Below are positions 52,301 to 58,440 of a stretch of DNA of 64,000 nucleotides, one piece after another. This DNA comes from Aurelia coerulea (taxonomy: Eukaryota; Cnidaria; Scyphozoa; Semaeostomeae; Ulmaridae). A program made the position numbers and the translations under genes. The stretch is from positions 16,702,001 through 16,766,000 of the forward strand of contig CM076954.1 of NCBI GenBank assembly GCA_039566865.1, read 5' to 3'. The notes beneath the pieces are model-generated. The model made no database searches. It was not told the DNA's origin and saw nothing but the letters and a program-made list of their open reading frames with translations. Position 1 is the first letter of the stretch; every line of letters starts with the position of its first letter.

Positions 52301-53627
52301 GGTAGACTGAAAAATTCCCGCTGAGCCTTGTGAAAAATGGAACGGGGCAACCTGCTGGCAATATTTAGCTGGAAGCTCAATTTTACTACACAGGTAGTGG
52401 TGCCAGTGCCAAAGTTTCTCTGCCATTTGCATTAAATTTCAGCTGCGGTTCTAGGGACAACATTTTTGTGAAGAAACGAAAGGCAATAATAGGTGTAGCT
52501 TTTAGCAACACAAATACACATACTTTTTCATAAGAAACTAAGAATTTGGGCCAGTACTGAAAGTTCCTTAAAATTATCAGATTTTGAGTATTCAGAGTTT
52601 CTTACGAGTTTCTTAGGTTCCATAACAATCTTCATGTTCACTACCTGTGCCCTGGTGAACATTTCAAAACAAGGTTTTTTAAGCCTTTCCAATGTTTAGA
52701 CATTACTCAAGTACCTTAAAGAGTATGATACCGGAAACAAGTGAAAATAAATTAAAAATATGTTAAGGCTTTCCTTTATCAAAATGAATAGTTTCTTAAC
52801 TTATATTTTCCCATTGCATTACTGGAGTTTCTTCATTTTTTGGCGATATAAGAGTTGATTTTCTTTAGGGCAGTTTCTTATAAAAAAATATGTGTAAAAT
52901 CACACAAGTGATTTGAACAAAGGAGAGATCCTTCACATGCTCTGCAAACTTTCCAATCTGATGGTGGTGGGTGGGTTACATTTAGTTGTGGTTAGGTAGA
53001 AACTATTTGAGAACCAGATGTTATTACCTGGGCTAGAATCTTTATCTTTTCCAATGGGGCTGTAGCTGTTCTAGAGGCAACCCCACCACATCCACCTGCT
53101 AGCATAAATCTCCAGAGAGGAACTTCAGGTGGGGGTAAAGATGCAGGAACTTGATCACTACCGACATCAATTCCAATTCCACCTGTCCACATTTCAGCAA
53201 CTTGTGCTATAGTTGCTGTTGGCATGTCTGCAAAGAAGTCAGAAAACTCTTCGAAGTTTATCAAGCCATCACCATCTTTGTCCATGCCAAACATGATTGC
53301 TTTAATTTTCCTTATTGACAGTGGTTTGGACAATTTCTGAAGACATTCTTGAATTTCATAAGCATCAAGAGATCCACTGTTATCCGTGTCTATTGCTTTG
53401 AATACCTTATGAAGACGCAGTTCCACAAAATCGCAAAACTCTCCAAAATCTAATCGTCCATCAGAACTTGTATCACATTCGCAGAATGCTTGGTAATCAG
53501 ATTCATCCACCACAATATTTAACTTAGAGCAACACACATTGATCTCATGCCAGTCGATTTTATGGTCATTGTTTATATCCACCTCTGCAAATGCAGCCTT
53601 TATCTTGCGTATTGCTCTCTCGTGCAT
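28103..53627 (-). CDS. EF-hand mitochondrial carrier, SLC25A24/SCaMC type (five coding exons)
   Basis: Exons 53627-53028, 40104-39946, 38979-38754, 35241-35087 and 28330-28103 join in phase to 455 residues. Residues 1-150 hold four EF-hand loops: DINNDHKIDWHE (17-28), DTSSDGRLDFGE (52-63), DTDNSGSLDAYE (80-91) and DKDGDGLINFEE (116-127). Three Solcar repeats follow, marked by PLEKIK, PLDVVR and PLDVVR (consensus P-x-D/E-x-x-K/R). Human SCaMCs (about 458-477 residues) are Ca2+-gated ATP-Mg/Pi exchangers of the mitochondrial inner membrane; architecture and length agree, but the substrate is inferred. The start is the first in-frame ATG after a TAA at 53691-53693. The gene spans 25.5 kb because its introns are full of transposons; intron 1 encloses the SLC7-type gene. 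It converges with the DDR-like gene. Confidence 0.88.
28331..29000. repeat. Carrier intron 4, proximal part
   Basis: Positions about 28690-28985 resemble 19505-19800 in the DDR-like gene (shared AATTTGATGACG, CTACAATRTGGT and GCCATT..TTCAAAGAAAAT blocks). The rest is A+T rich with no recognisable feature. Confidence 0.45.
29001..29371. mobile_element. CAAGGGCGCC MITE with 7-bp target duplication, copy 2
   Basis: The ends are CAAGGGCGCCTACCTTGTAG and the inverted CTACAAGGTAGGCGCCCTTG. The flanks are TTTCAAC at 28994-29000 and 29372-29378, perfect. Its central part matches the partial copy at 20820-21064 (TGGTCAACTATAACAGACG, inverted). Confidence 0.82.
29687..30577. mobile_element. TAAGAAAC-type MITE, copy 4, split by a foldback
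   Basis: The left part (29687-29788) and right part (30303-30577) match the two halves of 52517-52894, including TTGAGCCAGTATTGAGAG, TTGTGAACATTTCAAAACGA and ATTTTCCCAGTATAGGAGTT. The inserted element is listed next. Confidence 0.65.
29789..30302. mobile_element. TIR element inserted in MITE copy 4
   Basis: GGTGACCTGAAGCGAAAATT at the left returns inverted at the right (AATTTTTGCTTCATATCACC). The pairing continues through TTATTGTTGCAAATGAAC against its complement. Target duplication is unclear. It is non-coding. Confidence 0.6.
30811..31142. repeat. Inverted repeat at the 5' end of the Penelope-like element
   Basis: Arms of about 150 bp begin TTACTAAATGAATGAATG at 30811 and end in the complement at 31142, with a loop near 30963-30995. 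The right arm includes the predicted start codon of the reverse transcriptase frame. A smaller hairpin (GGTATTGTGGACA, 30758-30770, with 30787-30799) stands just outside. Any transcript reading through would fold strongly here. Confidence 0.8.
31041..33992 (+). CDS. Penelope-like reverse transcriptase with GIY-YIG endonuclease
   Basis: 983 codons, no interruption, ATG start at 31041. The N-terminal 250 residues are charged and not recognised. The reverse transcriptase spans about 330-720, with TADVVGLYPSIPHDEG, LGTAIGTKFAPAYANLFM and the catalytic YIDDVFF (near residue 619). The segment FLPKIHK-like 'YLLPKIHKGL' and 'FLDVMV' are typical of Penelope enzymes. The C-terminus has a cysteine cluster (CYRCGKARCQVC) and the GIY-YIG nuclease (VVYLLGCKVCGMQYVGST, near residue 890, with R.RF.NYKS and REGFWQFKLDTF). 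This could encode a functional enzyme. The start might be further upstream if the frame is spliced. Confidence 0.9.
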   Translation: MNLSKQELLPRQKRRDTHEMKTSKVTNYIHSFSNLGLNMLIVTEFVKLIKLEHHRAFMEFCRFVNTVPRGLRIKKNPSIQGGIGHDLKTSWYGILHEAETALLALIVINYREKQINLTRTCYDLISNRRTELAKEEMSWIKEELRRNSTDLRRRRMKKAKELCAEKDILFGEELEGYLVTTEHWQNVVFSSEDLEYAKREIRIEETTVENEEMRVDAETEAEEATGADVEARDDGERSGRLAGVFVSGSVVNISPKTLSEDQIKLLSRGLKFSPTPRDIDKGQLKADLDAFKRRMRLSWFFRDDDSNDYDPNAFYIKSGWNPPRADTVLETYLSLLENEVLSVSPEGKNFSNLSFGERQALEELKSDRSIVIKEADKGSAVVVWDKQDYVAEANRQLGNSDVYEELSRDPTAELEAEIQNVVSEIQVCDPGLSDKEASYLQVKRSKLGRFYLLPKIHKGLSNVVGRPVISNCGTATEHISEFLDHHLNPLVSNTESYVKDTNHFLSLLAGLGEIPDDALLCTADVVGLYPSIPHDEGLEAVRHALDGRQNPGVSAGSLVNLAKVVLENNVFEFDGKVYKQKLGTAIGTKFAPAYANLFMADFERKLLEGSADKPLVWLRYIDDVFFIWTHGQSKLDSFLEYINNFHQAIKFTSESSREEVSFLDVMVVRKGCALETDLYCKPTDTHQYLQKASCHPWHTKKGIPYGQALRIRRICSEDGRFQERSEELVGWFTNRGYEEGFAMEQVDRVKTMDRDMLLSEDGGRNRGRGDRIPFVVSYHPALNGIYGALSRLQPMLDASEEHKKVFPSKPLVAFRRAKNLKDTLVRAKLAPVQQEDPIRGCYRCGKARCQVCKFMLEGDKFVCHVTGKEYRINSRFDCDSLGVVYLLGCKVCGMQYVGSTFTPFRIRFNNYKSCSRRFDKGEMVTQADFFRHFASVGHHGFLEDVTFQVIDRLFGDTRVREGFWQFKLDTFAPKGLNVRLVDS
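34493..34513 (+). ncRNA. Hammerhead-ribozyme-like core in the Penelope 3' region
   Basis: CTGATGA is followed by a short GC-GAAA-GC stem-loop and then GAAAC, the conserved hammerhead core arrangement. Minimal type I hammerheads with short helices are reported in the terminal repeats of Penelope-like elements, so the location fits. I could not draw a convincing helix I within this single copy, and helix III would be only about two base pairs (AC with GT), so activity is uncertain. Confidence 0.5.
34621..35086. other. Carrier intron 4, distal part
   Basis: No feature is supported between the end of the Penelope-like element and carrier exon 4. Confidence 0.4.
35087..35241 (-). CDS. Carrier exon 4: end of Solcar 2 and start of Solcar 3
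   Basis: The acceptor is CTTTTTTAAG and the donor ACG|GTATGT (phase 1 in, phase 0 out). The translation contains LGPTLLSIAPFLAVQQCVYD and FLACGAFAGTVAQT, which join the neighbouring exons in frame. Confidence 0.85.
35333..35400 (+). repeat. tRNA-like SINE head
   Basis: ATGCTCAGTGGTAGC resembles an internal A box and GTGGTTCCAGTTCCCAC a B box, spaced as in tRNA genes. The expected cloverleaf is incomplete, so a tRNA-derived SINE or relic is more likely than a functional tRNA gene. Confidence 0.4.
35896..36141 (+). pseudogene. THAP-domain gene fragment, left arm
   Basis: The frame starts at an ATG (MVNGNCAVFNCTN) and has the first two zinc ligands of a C2CH THAP finger (C6, C11) and the FP/EWIRLMNR core. 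It breaks off after WCPG, where the palindrome arm ends, so the C-x2-H half of the finger is missing. Confidence 0.65.
36185..37505 (-). pseudogene. THAP-domain gene fragment, right arm, split by a LINE
   Basis: The first part (37505 to about 37370) repeats the left arm. After the LINE, 36483-36185 continues the protein with LNSDKRREWIRLMNRT, the completing VCSDHF zinc ligands and a lysine/leucine-rich, coiled-coil-like tail (QILKKLLRKFLKK) to a stop at 36185. The LINE entered after the codons for the FPSV-type segment. Function is lost in this copy. Confidence 0.65.
36484..37370 (-). mobile_element. 5'-truncated CR1/L2-like LINE inserted in the THAP element
   Basis: Minus-strand frames encode the C-terminal thumb region of a CR1/L2-type reverse transcriptase: QPHFDYACSAWFLPL and IQTAQNKCIRFCLNMN (37290-37120), then GPKIWNNLHSDLKSAKNVNS (about 36920-36850). 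The 3' end is a (CATA)n-like microsatellite (36487-36503), as in CR1/L2 tails. The 3' UTR block TGGCAGGGATAGCATTAAAA also occurs at 58158-58177. Confidence 0.75.
38006..38603. mobile_element. Long-TIR foldback (AACAAGG family), copy B
   Basis: AACAAGGACAGATTTGG at the left and its complement CCAAATCTGTCCTTGTT at the right. The flanks TTAGCGAAAG (37996-38005 and 38604-38613) are identical. The outer 150 bp of each arm matches copy A at 10375-10974 (ATTCAAAGCGATTAGCG, AACCAGTAATTCAAAACA), while the cores differ. Confidence 0.78.
38754..38979 (-). CDS. Carrier exon 3: Solcar 2
   Basis: The acceptor is CATTCTTTTCAG and the donor AAAG|GTTTGT (phase 0 in, phase 1 out). It encodes LLSGGTAGVIANTCTHPLDV and EEGFRALYKG. 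A palindromic MITE begins only about 32 bp upstream of the acceptor. Confidence 0.88.
39011..39178. mobile_element. Small palindromic MITE, copy 1, next to carrier exon 3
   Basis: ATAAACCATTTTGACATTTA at the left returns inverted at the right, and almost the entire 168 bp pairs (TTACCAGAAAAA, GCTCTCCCCAG). It occupies the intron directly upstream of the exon 3 acceptor (38980). Confidence 0.7.
39228..39514. mobile_element. Small palindromic MITE, copy 2
   Basis: Same ends as copy 1 (CCATTTTGACATTTAG and its complement), with a larger unpaired loop (about 39305-39415). The right end is followed by further partial repeats of GTCAAAATGGTCTATTGAAC up to 39551. Confidence 0.65.
39610..39789 (-). 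CDS. Unassigned possible exon in carrier intron 2
   Basis: After a good acceptor (TTTCTTTCGTTTTTAG) a 59-codon frame runs to TAG at 39610-39612, with non-repetitive, coding-like composition (PMEIYNFFKVKEEWHFGEV near the start, STTEHGGRALAKSIKELEQ at the end). It is in phase (0) with carrier exon 2. It could be an alternative terminal exon that would truncate the carrier, an exon of an unseen gene or a relic. I do not recognise the protein. Confidence 0.35.
   Translation of the reverse strand, partial: TILPTPMEIYNFFKVKEEWHFGEVKEVVSKRTVEIASITKSTTEHGGRALAKSIKELEQ
39946..40104 (-). CDS. Carrier exon 2: second half of Solcar 1
   Basis: The acceptor is CTGATCATAG and the donor ATCAAG|GTGAGT. Its 53 codons include EGLKGLFAGNGTNVLRIFP, the usual [WF]-x-G-N-x-x-N-x-x-R-x-x-P motif. 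Phase 0 on both sides. Confidence 0.88.
40105..41430. other. Carrier intron 1, distal part
   Basis: This contains a copy of the short repeat also found beside the THAP element (40235-40290) and the dispersed repeat copy B (41065-41380, see 9420-9740). No gene is supported. Confidence 0.45.
41431..42982. mobile_element. hAT-type non-autonomous DNA transposon
   Basis: It begins CAGGGGCGGATCCAG and ends CTGGATCCGCCCCTG, a perfect 15-bp TIR of a form common among animal hAT elements. The flanking 8 bp do not match cleanly (TTATTGGG and TTGGGTGA). Inside are three copies of a GCGGGAGCAGTAGTG unit (41776-41945), further AGCAGTAGTC motifs near both ends, and a run of 22 G (42221-42242). No transposase frame is present. 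Confidence 0.75.
42983..43547. other. Spacer in carrier intron 1
   Basis: A (TAATACTAA)n-type low-complexity tract lies at about 43062-43108. Nothing else is identified. Confidence 0.4.
43548..44141. mobile_element. Foldback element with TA target site (CCGGGTGTCCC family)
   Basis: CCAGGTGTCCCAAAATGATG at the left and CATCATTTTGGGAAACCCGG at the right are flanked by TA (43546-43547 and 44142-44143). The arms pair throughout, with the centre near 43845, where TCAGAGAATACGA units repeat. Confidence 0.78.
44340..44640 (+). repeat. SINE-like repeat with partial second copy
   Basis: TGTGGTGCAGTGGTG resembles an A box and GGGGTCGCAGACTC a degenerate B box. The 3' block AACAAAGAGGGTAGGTCTCA recurs at about 45190-45210 (AGCAAAGAGAGTAGGTCTCA). 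The two copies flank the CCCGGG(n) element at 44669-45117. Confidence 0.4.
44669..45117. mobile_element. CCCGGG(n) TIR element, copy 3, 8-bp target duplication
   Basis: It begins CCC and nine G followed by TCCATTATGGCC, and ends GGCCACAATTGGAGTA, a C run and GGG. The flanks are GTAGTGAC at 44661-44668 and 45118-45125, identical. The interior has repeated CTACCAAATGGCCC and ATTTGGGGGT motifs. Confidence 0.82.
45669..46102. mobile_element. CCCGGG(n) TIR element, copy 4, 8-bp target duplication
   Basis: It begins CCC and six G then TACTTGATTTACG and ends GAGTACC, a C run of more than 20 and GG. The flanks are GACTGCTC (45660-45667 and 46103-46110). The subterminal GGGGACGTGCCGC motif is inverted at 46047-46058, as in copy 1. 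The interior units are TGATACCCTGTCCCGGAGTA, repeated. Confidence 0.8.
46111..46814. other. Region downstream of the SLC7-type gene
   Basis: It should contain the SLC7-type 3' UTR; no poly(A) signal is assigned. Positions 46284-46306 carry TAGACTTATGACGATGAGTC, which returns inverted at 49288-49308. A C run lies at 46764-46776. Confidence 0.45.
46815..48335 (-). CDS. SLC7/LAT-type amino-acid transporter, intronless, nested gene
   Basis: 506 codons from ATG to TAA in a single exon. The protein has about 12 hydrophobic segments and the APC-superfamily signatures of the L-type transporters: GSGIFISP in TM1 (46-53), GGEYVFI in TM3, LWAYDGWGLIANITEE in TM6, and a charged, acidic C-terminus (KNEEEDDNGN). 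The family exchanges amino acids across the plasma membrane, usually as a light chain disulphide-linked to an SLC3 heavy chain through a cysteine between TM3 and TM4. That cysteine is not present in the corresponding loop (HIISPFYDIQSTYGPWVTK). The gene lies wholly in carrier intron 1, same strand. Its lack of introns suggests a retrocopy that stayed open, or intron loss. Substrate cannot be told from sequence alone. Confidence 0.88.
   Translation of the reverse strand: MATENKLSEASALLDEPTFSDPSGKRLRKSLSYIHAFAYIVGQLFGSGIFISPSLVARETSNMGMAIVVWVVSAIPCLFGALCFCELAIMLQKTGGEYVFIKEAFGNVAAFVTAWTQTFVIHPSGKAVLAVTVSEHIISPFYDIQSTYGPWVTKVVAICVVLIVFIINCVSTSFVTKTQLFFTMCQTIAVIVLAALGLWKVSTGHTSNYYHMFANTTTDFDFGSFGLALYNGLWAYDGWGLIANITEELHNVQRDLWLSIVTGIPFAMLCYVLINLALMSVLSRDEIARSEAVATTFVGKIFGKKAALIMPPVVALSCFSCMNGAYFMQLRTVLSAAREGQLPEPLSYIHRDKRTPVPAAVFLFILTALWILAAGTGIQTLITSFSFAVWLMYGLAIASVFVLRVQQPNAPRAFKVWIANPIFTDICAMILVIAPFIKRPLGSSFTLALILLSLPVYYFLVYKHESLPELFKTCKKKIYAFILDHTKLVPCIFDPKNEEEDDNGNL
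48336..49911. other. Upstream region of the SLC7-type gene and spacer
   Basis: The promoter of the minus-strand SLC7-type gene should lie in the first few hundred bases; no clear core element is seen. Positions 49288-49308 are the inverted partner of 46284-46306. Frames here are short and unsupported. Confidence 0.45.
49912..51012. mobile_element. hAT-type non-autonomous transposon, 8-bp target duplication
   Basis: It begins CAGTAGCGTAGCCAGGGGG and ends CCCTGGCCACGCCACTG. The flanks are TCCATGGG at 49904-49911 and 51013-51020, identical. The interior holds at least three copies of a CTGCTCGCTTCGCTC-type motif (50140, 50343, 50540) and G/C runs near both ends. A 141-codon frame in it (50523-50948) has no recognised domain. 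Confidence 0.85.
51112..51868. mobile_element. hAT-type transposon fragment, left end plus tandem repeats
   Basis: The left end CAGTGGCGTGGCCACAGGG is followed by a block shared with 54500-54861 and by four to five tandem units of about 121 bp (CAAGCATGATATT at 51285, 51406, 51466, 51572, 51694 and 51817). It ends abruptly at about 51868 without a right TIR. Confidence 0.65.
51869..52516. other. Spacer in carrier intron 1 near exon 1
   Basis: A G-rich run lies at 52207-52221. No gene or bounded repeat is supported. Confidence 0.4.
52517..52894. mobile_element. TAAGAAAC-type MITE, copy 5 (best preserved)
   Basis: ACATACTTTTTCATAAGAAA at the left returns inverted as GTTTCTTATAAAAAAATATG at the right. 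It is 378 bp with no interruption, and served as the reference for the other copies. It is 130 bp downstream of the exon 1 donor in carrier intron 1. Confidence 0.7.
53028..53627 (-). CDS. Carrier exon 1: four EF-hands and start of Solcar 1
   Basis: Exactly 200 codons, ending KIKILAQ at the donor CAG|GTAATA (phase 0). It contains the complete regulatory domain, the amphipathic linker (TGGIGIDVGSD, near residue 155) and the first signature PLEKIK. Confidence 0.9.
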
Positions 53628-53870
53628 TACTGCTGTCAAGTGCAGAAATCTTCCTCGGAATTCTTCTGCTCGAGTCGACCAGCCAGTGTTTTAGGCCCAA
53701 AACTTACCATATAGATATCTTATCTAGACTAGGACTAGGCCTATCATTATATCTTTTATGCACTACAAAACTGGTGGCTAAAGTATATGGTTGCTGGTGG
53801 GCTCTCGCAATGGATTTCTTCAACTTCAAGCTTCTTGGATTATGATGGTTGTTCCCCTTGTCATGGGAAT

Positions 53871-53893
53871 GCTCTCTCTCTCTCTCTCTCTCT
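53871..53893. repeat. (TC)n microsatellite upstream of the carrier gene
   Basis: About eleven CT repeats, 245 bp upstream of the carrier start codon, therefore in or near its promoter or 5' UTR. Confidence 0.7.
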
Positions 53894-54186
53894 TGTGCAC
53901 TGTTTGAGAGTTTACGTTTGGAAGTTAAAAATTCAATTTTCTTATCTTGGTCTGTTTTGATTTTCGCAAACCGTGGTGGCCATTTTAGTCTCGCTTTCAA
54001 ACCAAATTTCCATAGTTACCGCATTCTTTGACAATTAATTTCCTTGGCAACGGTATATTTGATCAAAGATCAACCAATGGGGATTAGATGGAAGAAAACC
54101 ACACACTGGCGAAAAGGAGAGATGTTTATCAAGATCGATCGTGGAAATTTCTTAACCCTGTCTCACCTGGATTCCAACACCCGCCC

Positions 54187-54260
54187 CGAGGGGGGGGGGG
54201 GGGGGTACATAACATATTCAGGGTACGGGTATATGCCGCCCATATGGGTGGGTTTTTGGG
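54187..54260. mobile_element. CCCGGG(n) TIR element, left-end fragment
   Basis: CCCCGA followed by a run of 14 G and TACATAACATATTCAGGGTA matches the left end of the CCCGGG(n) family (compare 13503-13540). No right end was found, so this is a truncated copy or the right end has diverged. Confidence 0.5.
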
Positions 54261-54499
54261 TCCAAACTTCTCTTTTTGGGTCCTTTTTCGGCAGATTTTC
54301 CATAAACATGGATCCGACATGGATGGGGTTGCGCTGAAATTCACAAATTTAGTTGAAAAATGATTACAGCCATCAACTAACCTGTCGGAAAGTAATACAG
54401 ATTTTTCATGTATTCCGAATGCAAATGCAGTCTAGTTAGATGAGAATCTTCTTCTTCTCAGAAGCCTTTATTATTCAAAATGGGGCATTTTCCGACATT

Positions 54500-54861
54500 C
54501 TAAATGATCCTCGAGATTCCTGTAAAACCAAAGAGAAGATAGCTGGGTATAGGTTGGGTAAAAATTTTCCGAGAAATGTCAAATCTTCCATTTTAGCACT
54601 GGCAAGCATGATATCATCGGGAGATGCATTGTAAGCCAAAGTAAAGGATCTTTCTTCAAAAATTTCCTCGCGCTCTGATTCATAGGATAACTGTCACAAA
54701 ACTTTCAAAGTTTCCTTGTCGCTAATGGCAAGCATGATATTGGGAGATGCATTCTAAGCCAAAGTAAAGGGCGCGGCCCCGAAAATTTTCCTGGGGTTTT
54801 GCCCCCAGACCCCCTTCATTTCAATATCTCCCCCACTTCATTTACCTTGGCCACGCCACTG
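54500..54861. mobile_element. hAT-type transposon fragment, right end plus tandem repeats
   Basis: This shares the block GCTGGGTATAGGTTGGGTAA and the CAAGCATGATAT units with 51112-51868 in the same orientation, then ends at the right TIR GGCCACGCCACTG (54849-54861). Together the two fragments flank carrier exon 1. Confidence 0.65.
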
Positions 54862-57246
54862 CCCGGAACCCATTTTTAGGCCATTCCACGGTCCATTGTG
54901 AGGGGTTTGAAAAGATGTTATGAGATAGTTTTGAATAAAACTGATTCTCCCCCGCCACGCACAGTTTTTCGGGGCCCGTTCACTAACCCCAAAGTTAAGC
55001 AGCTTGACCACCTATTGGCGCCCTTTTGGTTGCTTTTCCCGATGGGTTGAATGGTAGCCAGTCCGCCACTGATGATTACTAACAGATACAATCGGAATGT
55101 ACCCTGTAGATTAATAGAAAATAAGGTTTGCAACAAGTCTGTATAGCGTTTCAAATTTGGAATAAGGGAGTTTGCGAAACCATGATACCAACAACGCATT
55201 GCTGCTTTCGTTTCGTAACATCAGTTTGAATAGATTTTCGTGCGAAGTTGCTTCCCTTTCCCTTGGGGCCCTTGAGAGACCACGAAGTCGCCCTGTTCAA
55301 TTGCACAACTTGGAAATCTAACTTCTAAAGTAAAATTGACTCATTTTCAATGTTAGTTTTCAAGAAATAATAATGGCTCTTACTAACTAAAGAAGGAGCT
55401 TTCGTCTTGGCCTTAGGATAGTTTGAGTAGCATTTATTAACTTGACATTTGAGTAGCACTTAAACTAAAATTTAAACTAAACTAAACTAAACTTCGATAA
55501 ACTAAATAAGCTAAACTAAATTAACTATGCTAAAACTAAACTAAAATTTAAACTAAAATTTGAGTAGCATTTAACACAGCATGCTTTGTTTGCAGGATAC
55601 AAGGTGACATTCTGACGTTGCCTACTTGGTTCGTAAACTCTCTACTCTTGAGAACCAGACATGAATCCAATGAATGTACTGCAATGTTCCTCAAGGGTCT
55701 GTCCTCGATCCTTTCACCGTTGTTGTTCATTCGTATTAAAAGCAATGTCGTCATGATCTCCGTAGTCATAACGCCGAGACTGTTTTTAAAACCGTCTTTA
55801 TCCGGGACTTCGCACTAGACAATGCTACCTTTGTTTCGAGTCTTTCGCATCAAAAACCTCATTAGCATTCCTTTGAATATGTAGATAATTAGAGATCTGT
55901 CATGCAAAACACCAACACAGGGAAATTATGGAAATTGGGATAACAGAAAGGAAAGATCAAGACGTGAGTCCACGACTCAAAATTTCAGACAAGAGTAAAT
56001 AGTAAGCAATACTTTGTTGTTCTTACTTGCGAATCATTTTGAATGCCTGTTATGTTTGCTTTTACGTACTTTGTATTTCAGTGTTAAGTTTATAAACTTC
56101 AATATGTAGATTATTGTCAATGTTTCCTCAGTGCGATCAAAGAGCGTAGTCGGTCTGGACTCGACATGAACTCATGATGAAGACATATGTTTTAGAAGTG
56201 TGTGAATCATCCAAACTTATTCAACGAAGAACCGTCAAACTAACTAGGAAATTCTTTGGTCATAAAGTAACTGTTAGGAATATAAATTCATTGAAATGAG
56301 TTTCGTAAAGTTATGTTTACCGCTTCTTGCACTATTTAAACTATATCAAAGCAGTCAACGCTTGACGGTAGAAGTTGATTGTCAGCGTTATTTAGTAAGT
56401 ACGAAACTGAAGCACAAACAGCAAACAAGCTTGATGAAAATGTGTAAAAATCTTTCCAGATACCTTCTAGATTTAATGTAACTTCATGTTATATATTTCA
56501 GTTTGATTTTGAGCTGAATACATTTTCGCACCGAAAAGTAATGAAAAATTAGCTTCAATAATCGTTTTAGTTATTCCTTCGGCCTAACTTACCTCACTAG
56601 CCACTTAATCCCCGCTTTCAAAATTTTTTAAAGCAGGAGGAATGTTTTGATATATTTTCTCAACAAAAGTGATTAGTTAGGAATTCTCAGCCTCCAGGCT
56701 CAACAAATGACTTTCGCATCATTCCAGGTGTGGGAGGCAAATAGATTTTGTTTGTCGGAGATTTTTTAGGGCTTGTACATTTGTGACTCTCTTTGCTGGA
56801 TAACTCCGTTGCAAGCTAGATGATTTCAAAATTTTATAAAATTTTGACGTCCCACAAAACTGCAAATAAATTTACATTTCATTTTCGATATTTGCTTACA
56901 TATACTCACTGCTAAACGCTAGAGAAAGCCAATAGCTCGCCATTAGAGCTTGCTGCCTTCTTAGCACAAACGTTGACATTTTAGAAAGTTGTTTGCTTGC
57001 AAATTTCTGAAGATTTATCCGTTGTTTGACATCATTTTTACACCAAACTGTATAATTTTTGGAAGGAAGACCGAAGCTCTTCCTTGGCTACAGAAAAATC
57101 AGGAAATCTTTGTACCAGATGAATCCATTGTGTTATGTCTATGTTACGTATAGTTTGTCAAGTTTGTCTACAACATCGTACACAATTACAGTACCTGTTC
57201 ATTTACGAATTGCCATAAAGTGACTTGCAAATGGCTGATCATAAAT
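54862..57246. other. Spacer upstream of the carrier gene
   Basis: It contains an (AAACT)n-like tract at about 55455-55560 and one possible first exon (56296-56391, listed separately). Nothing else is supported. Confidence 0.45.
56296..56391 (+). CDS. Possible first exon of a small secreted protein
   Basis: An ATG opens a frame with a hydrophobic signal-peptide-like start (MSFVKLCLPLLALFKLY), then LTVEVDCQRYL, which resembles the start of Kazal-type domains (V-D-C-x-x-Y). It meets a strong donor, TTTA|GTAAGT, at 56391-56397. I found no convincing downstream exon, so this is a weak call; a chance frame is possible. Confidence 0.25.
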
Positions 57247-57314
57247 ACCGGGTGACCAAATAAAACACAATAAAACTTTCGATTTTTGAAAATTGACAAA
57301 ATTTCATAAAGCTA

Positions 57315-57845
57315 CCGGGTGTCCCAAAAAAAAGTACTCCCGTTTGAAAAATCACCAAAAATTGAATTCACGGCCGATCTTCAATTTTCTTTTTTTGTCA
57401 TGTATATCAAGGACCAAATTATTTTCCAATGTATAGCTGATCTTGTAATTGGCTTAAAAAGTAGCAAATTTAGCTCTTTTTAGGGCTACCTGGCTTTGAA
57501 CCATACTGCAAAAAAGCACTGATGATTTCCAGATCAATTTCTTTGTTCATTTAAAGCATCTAGTTTGGTAATAAATGACAGAAAGAAATGCGCAAAATCA
57601 TGACAGACGTCAATGGTGATAAAAAATCTGAATATTTTGACTCTTAGGCAAGATTGGGTATCATGCTTAAAAACTATAGCTCAAAATAAGGTTTTTCAAT
57701 CTGTAATTGTTCTACCTTGCTGTATCAAAAGTAAGCATTTTATCATCTATGAATATTTTTGGGGCTTTGAAAAAACAATTCAAAAAGAAAATTCTATCAA
57801 AGGTTTGATAATCAATTTTTGATGATTTTTTAAACAGGGGTACTT
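57315..57845. mobile_element. Foldback element (CCGGGTGTCCC family), degenerate right end
   Basis: CCGGGTGTCCCAAAAAAAAG follows TA at 57313-57314. The segment CGTTTGAAAAATCACCAAAA near 57335 is paired by inverted sequence near 57805-57835 (TTTTTGATGATTTTTTAAAC). A second lone end, CCGGGTGACCAAATAAAAC, lies at 57249. Confidence 0.55.
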
Positions 57846-58059
57846 TTTTGAAGAAAATTTACTACCAGGTGAGCAAGAAAAAGGCTCCACATTTTTTGAA
57901 AATTCGTAGCACCAACCAAGAGTACATGATGGATTGAATGATTCAAATTCCATATTTTTGTGACGTTTTTCATATTTTATAAGCACTGAAGAAAGTGTCA
58001 GTAAATTGGACTTTCCAAAAATCTTTGTAAGGCCTATATATGTATCTATGTCTCATTTG

Positions 58060-58440
58060 CCACAATTACAAATATTTACAGGTTTTATAATATGAAAAGA
58101 GATACAGAACAATATATAAGGTTAAAAACGCAAAGAAAAACATCCCTAATTACAGTGGCAGGGATAGCATTAAAAGGTCAAGATGGCCTTAATTCCATAA
58201 TTGTCACCTTAGAGTTGTTGATACAACAAAAAACGTGAGAAAAAAATACAAAATTTTGGTTGTTTTCTGTACAAAACACGGTTTATAAGACCATGCCATG
58301 ATAGGGAGAGATGATGACGAGTCTTGATAGAAGACATACAGTATATGTCATCTTCCTCTTTTTGTATATTTTGGAAAAAATTCTCTTTGATCTTATGTTT
58401 GAACGTGTTGATATTGTTTGTTATTTATTGTTTGCCTAGG
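58060..58440 (-). mobile_element. CR1/L2-like LINE 3' end, second copy
   Basis: The block TGGCAGGGATAGCATTAAAA and, 230 bp on, CTTTGATCTTATGTTTGAAC match the minus-strand LINE in the THAP element (36634-36653 and 36834-36855). Only the 3' end remains. Confidence 0.6.

Noticed and set aside
51112..54861. A single 3.7-kb transposon that has captured carrier exon 1
   Set aside because: The 8-bp flanks (TGCGTAAT and CCCGGAAC) do not match, and the two halves duplicate an internal block instead of splitting it.
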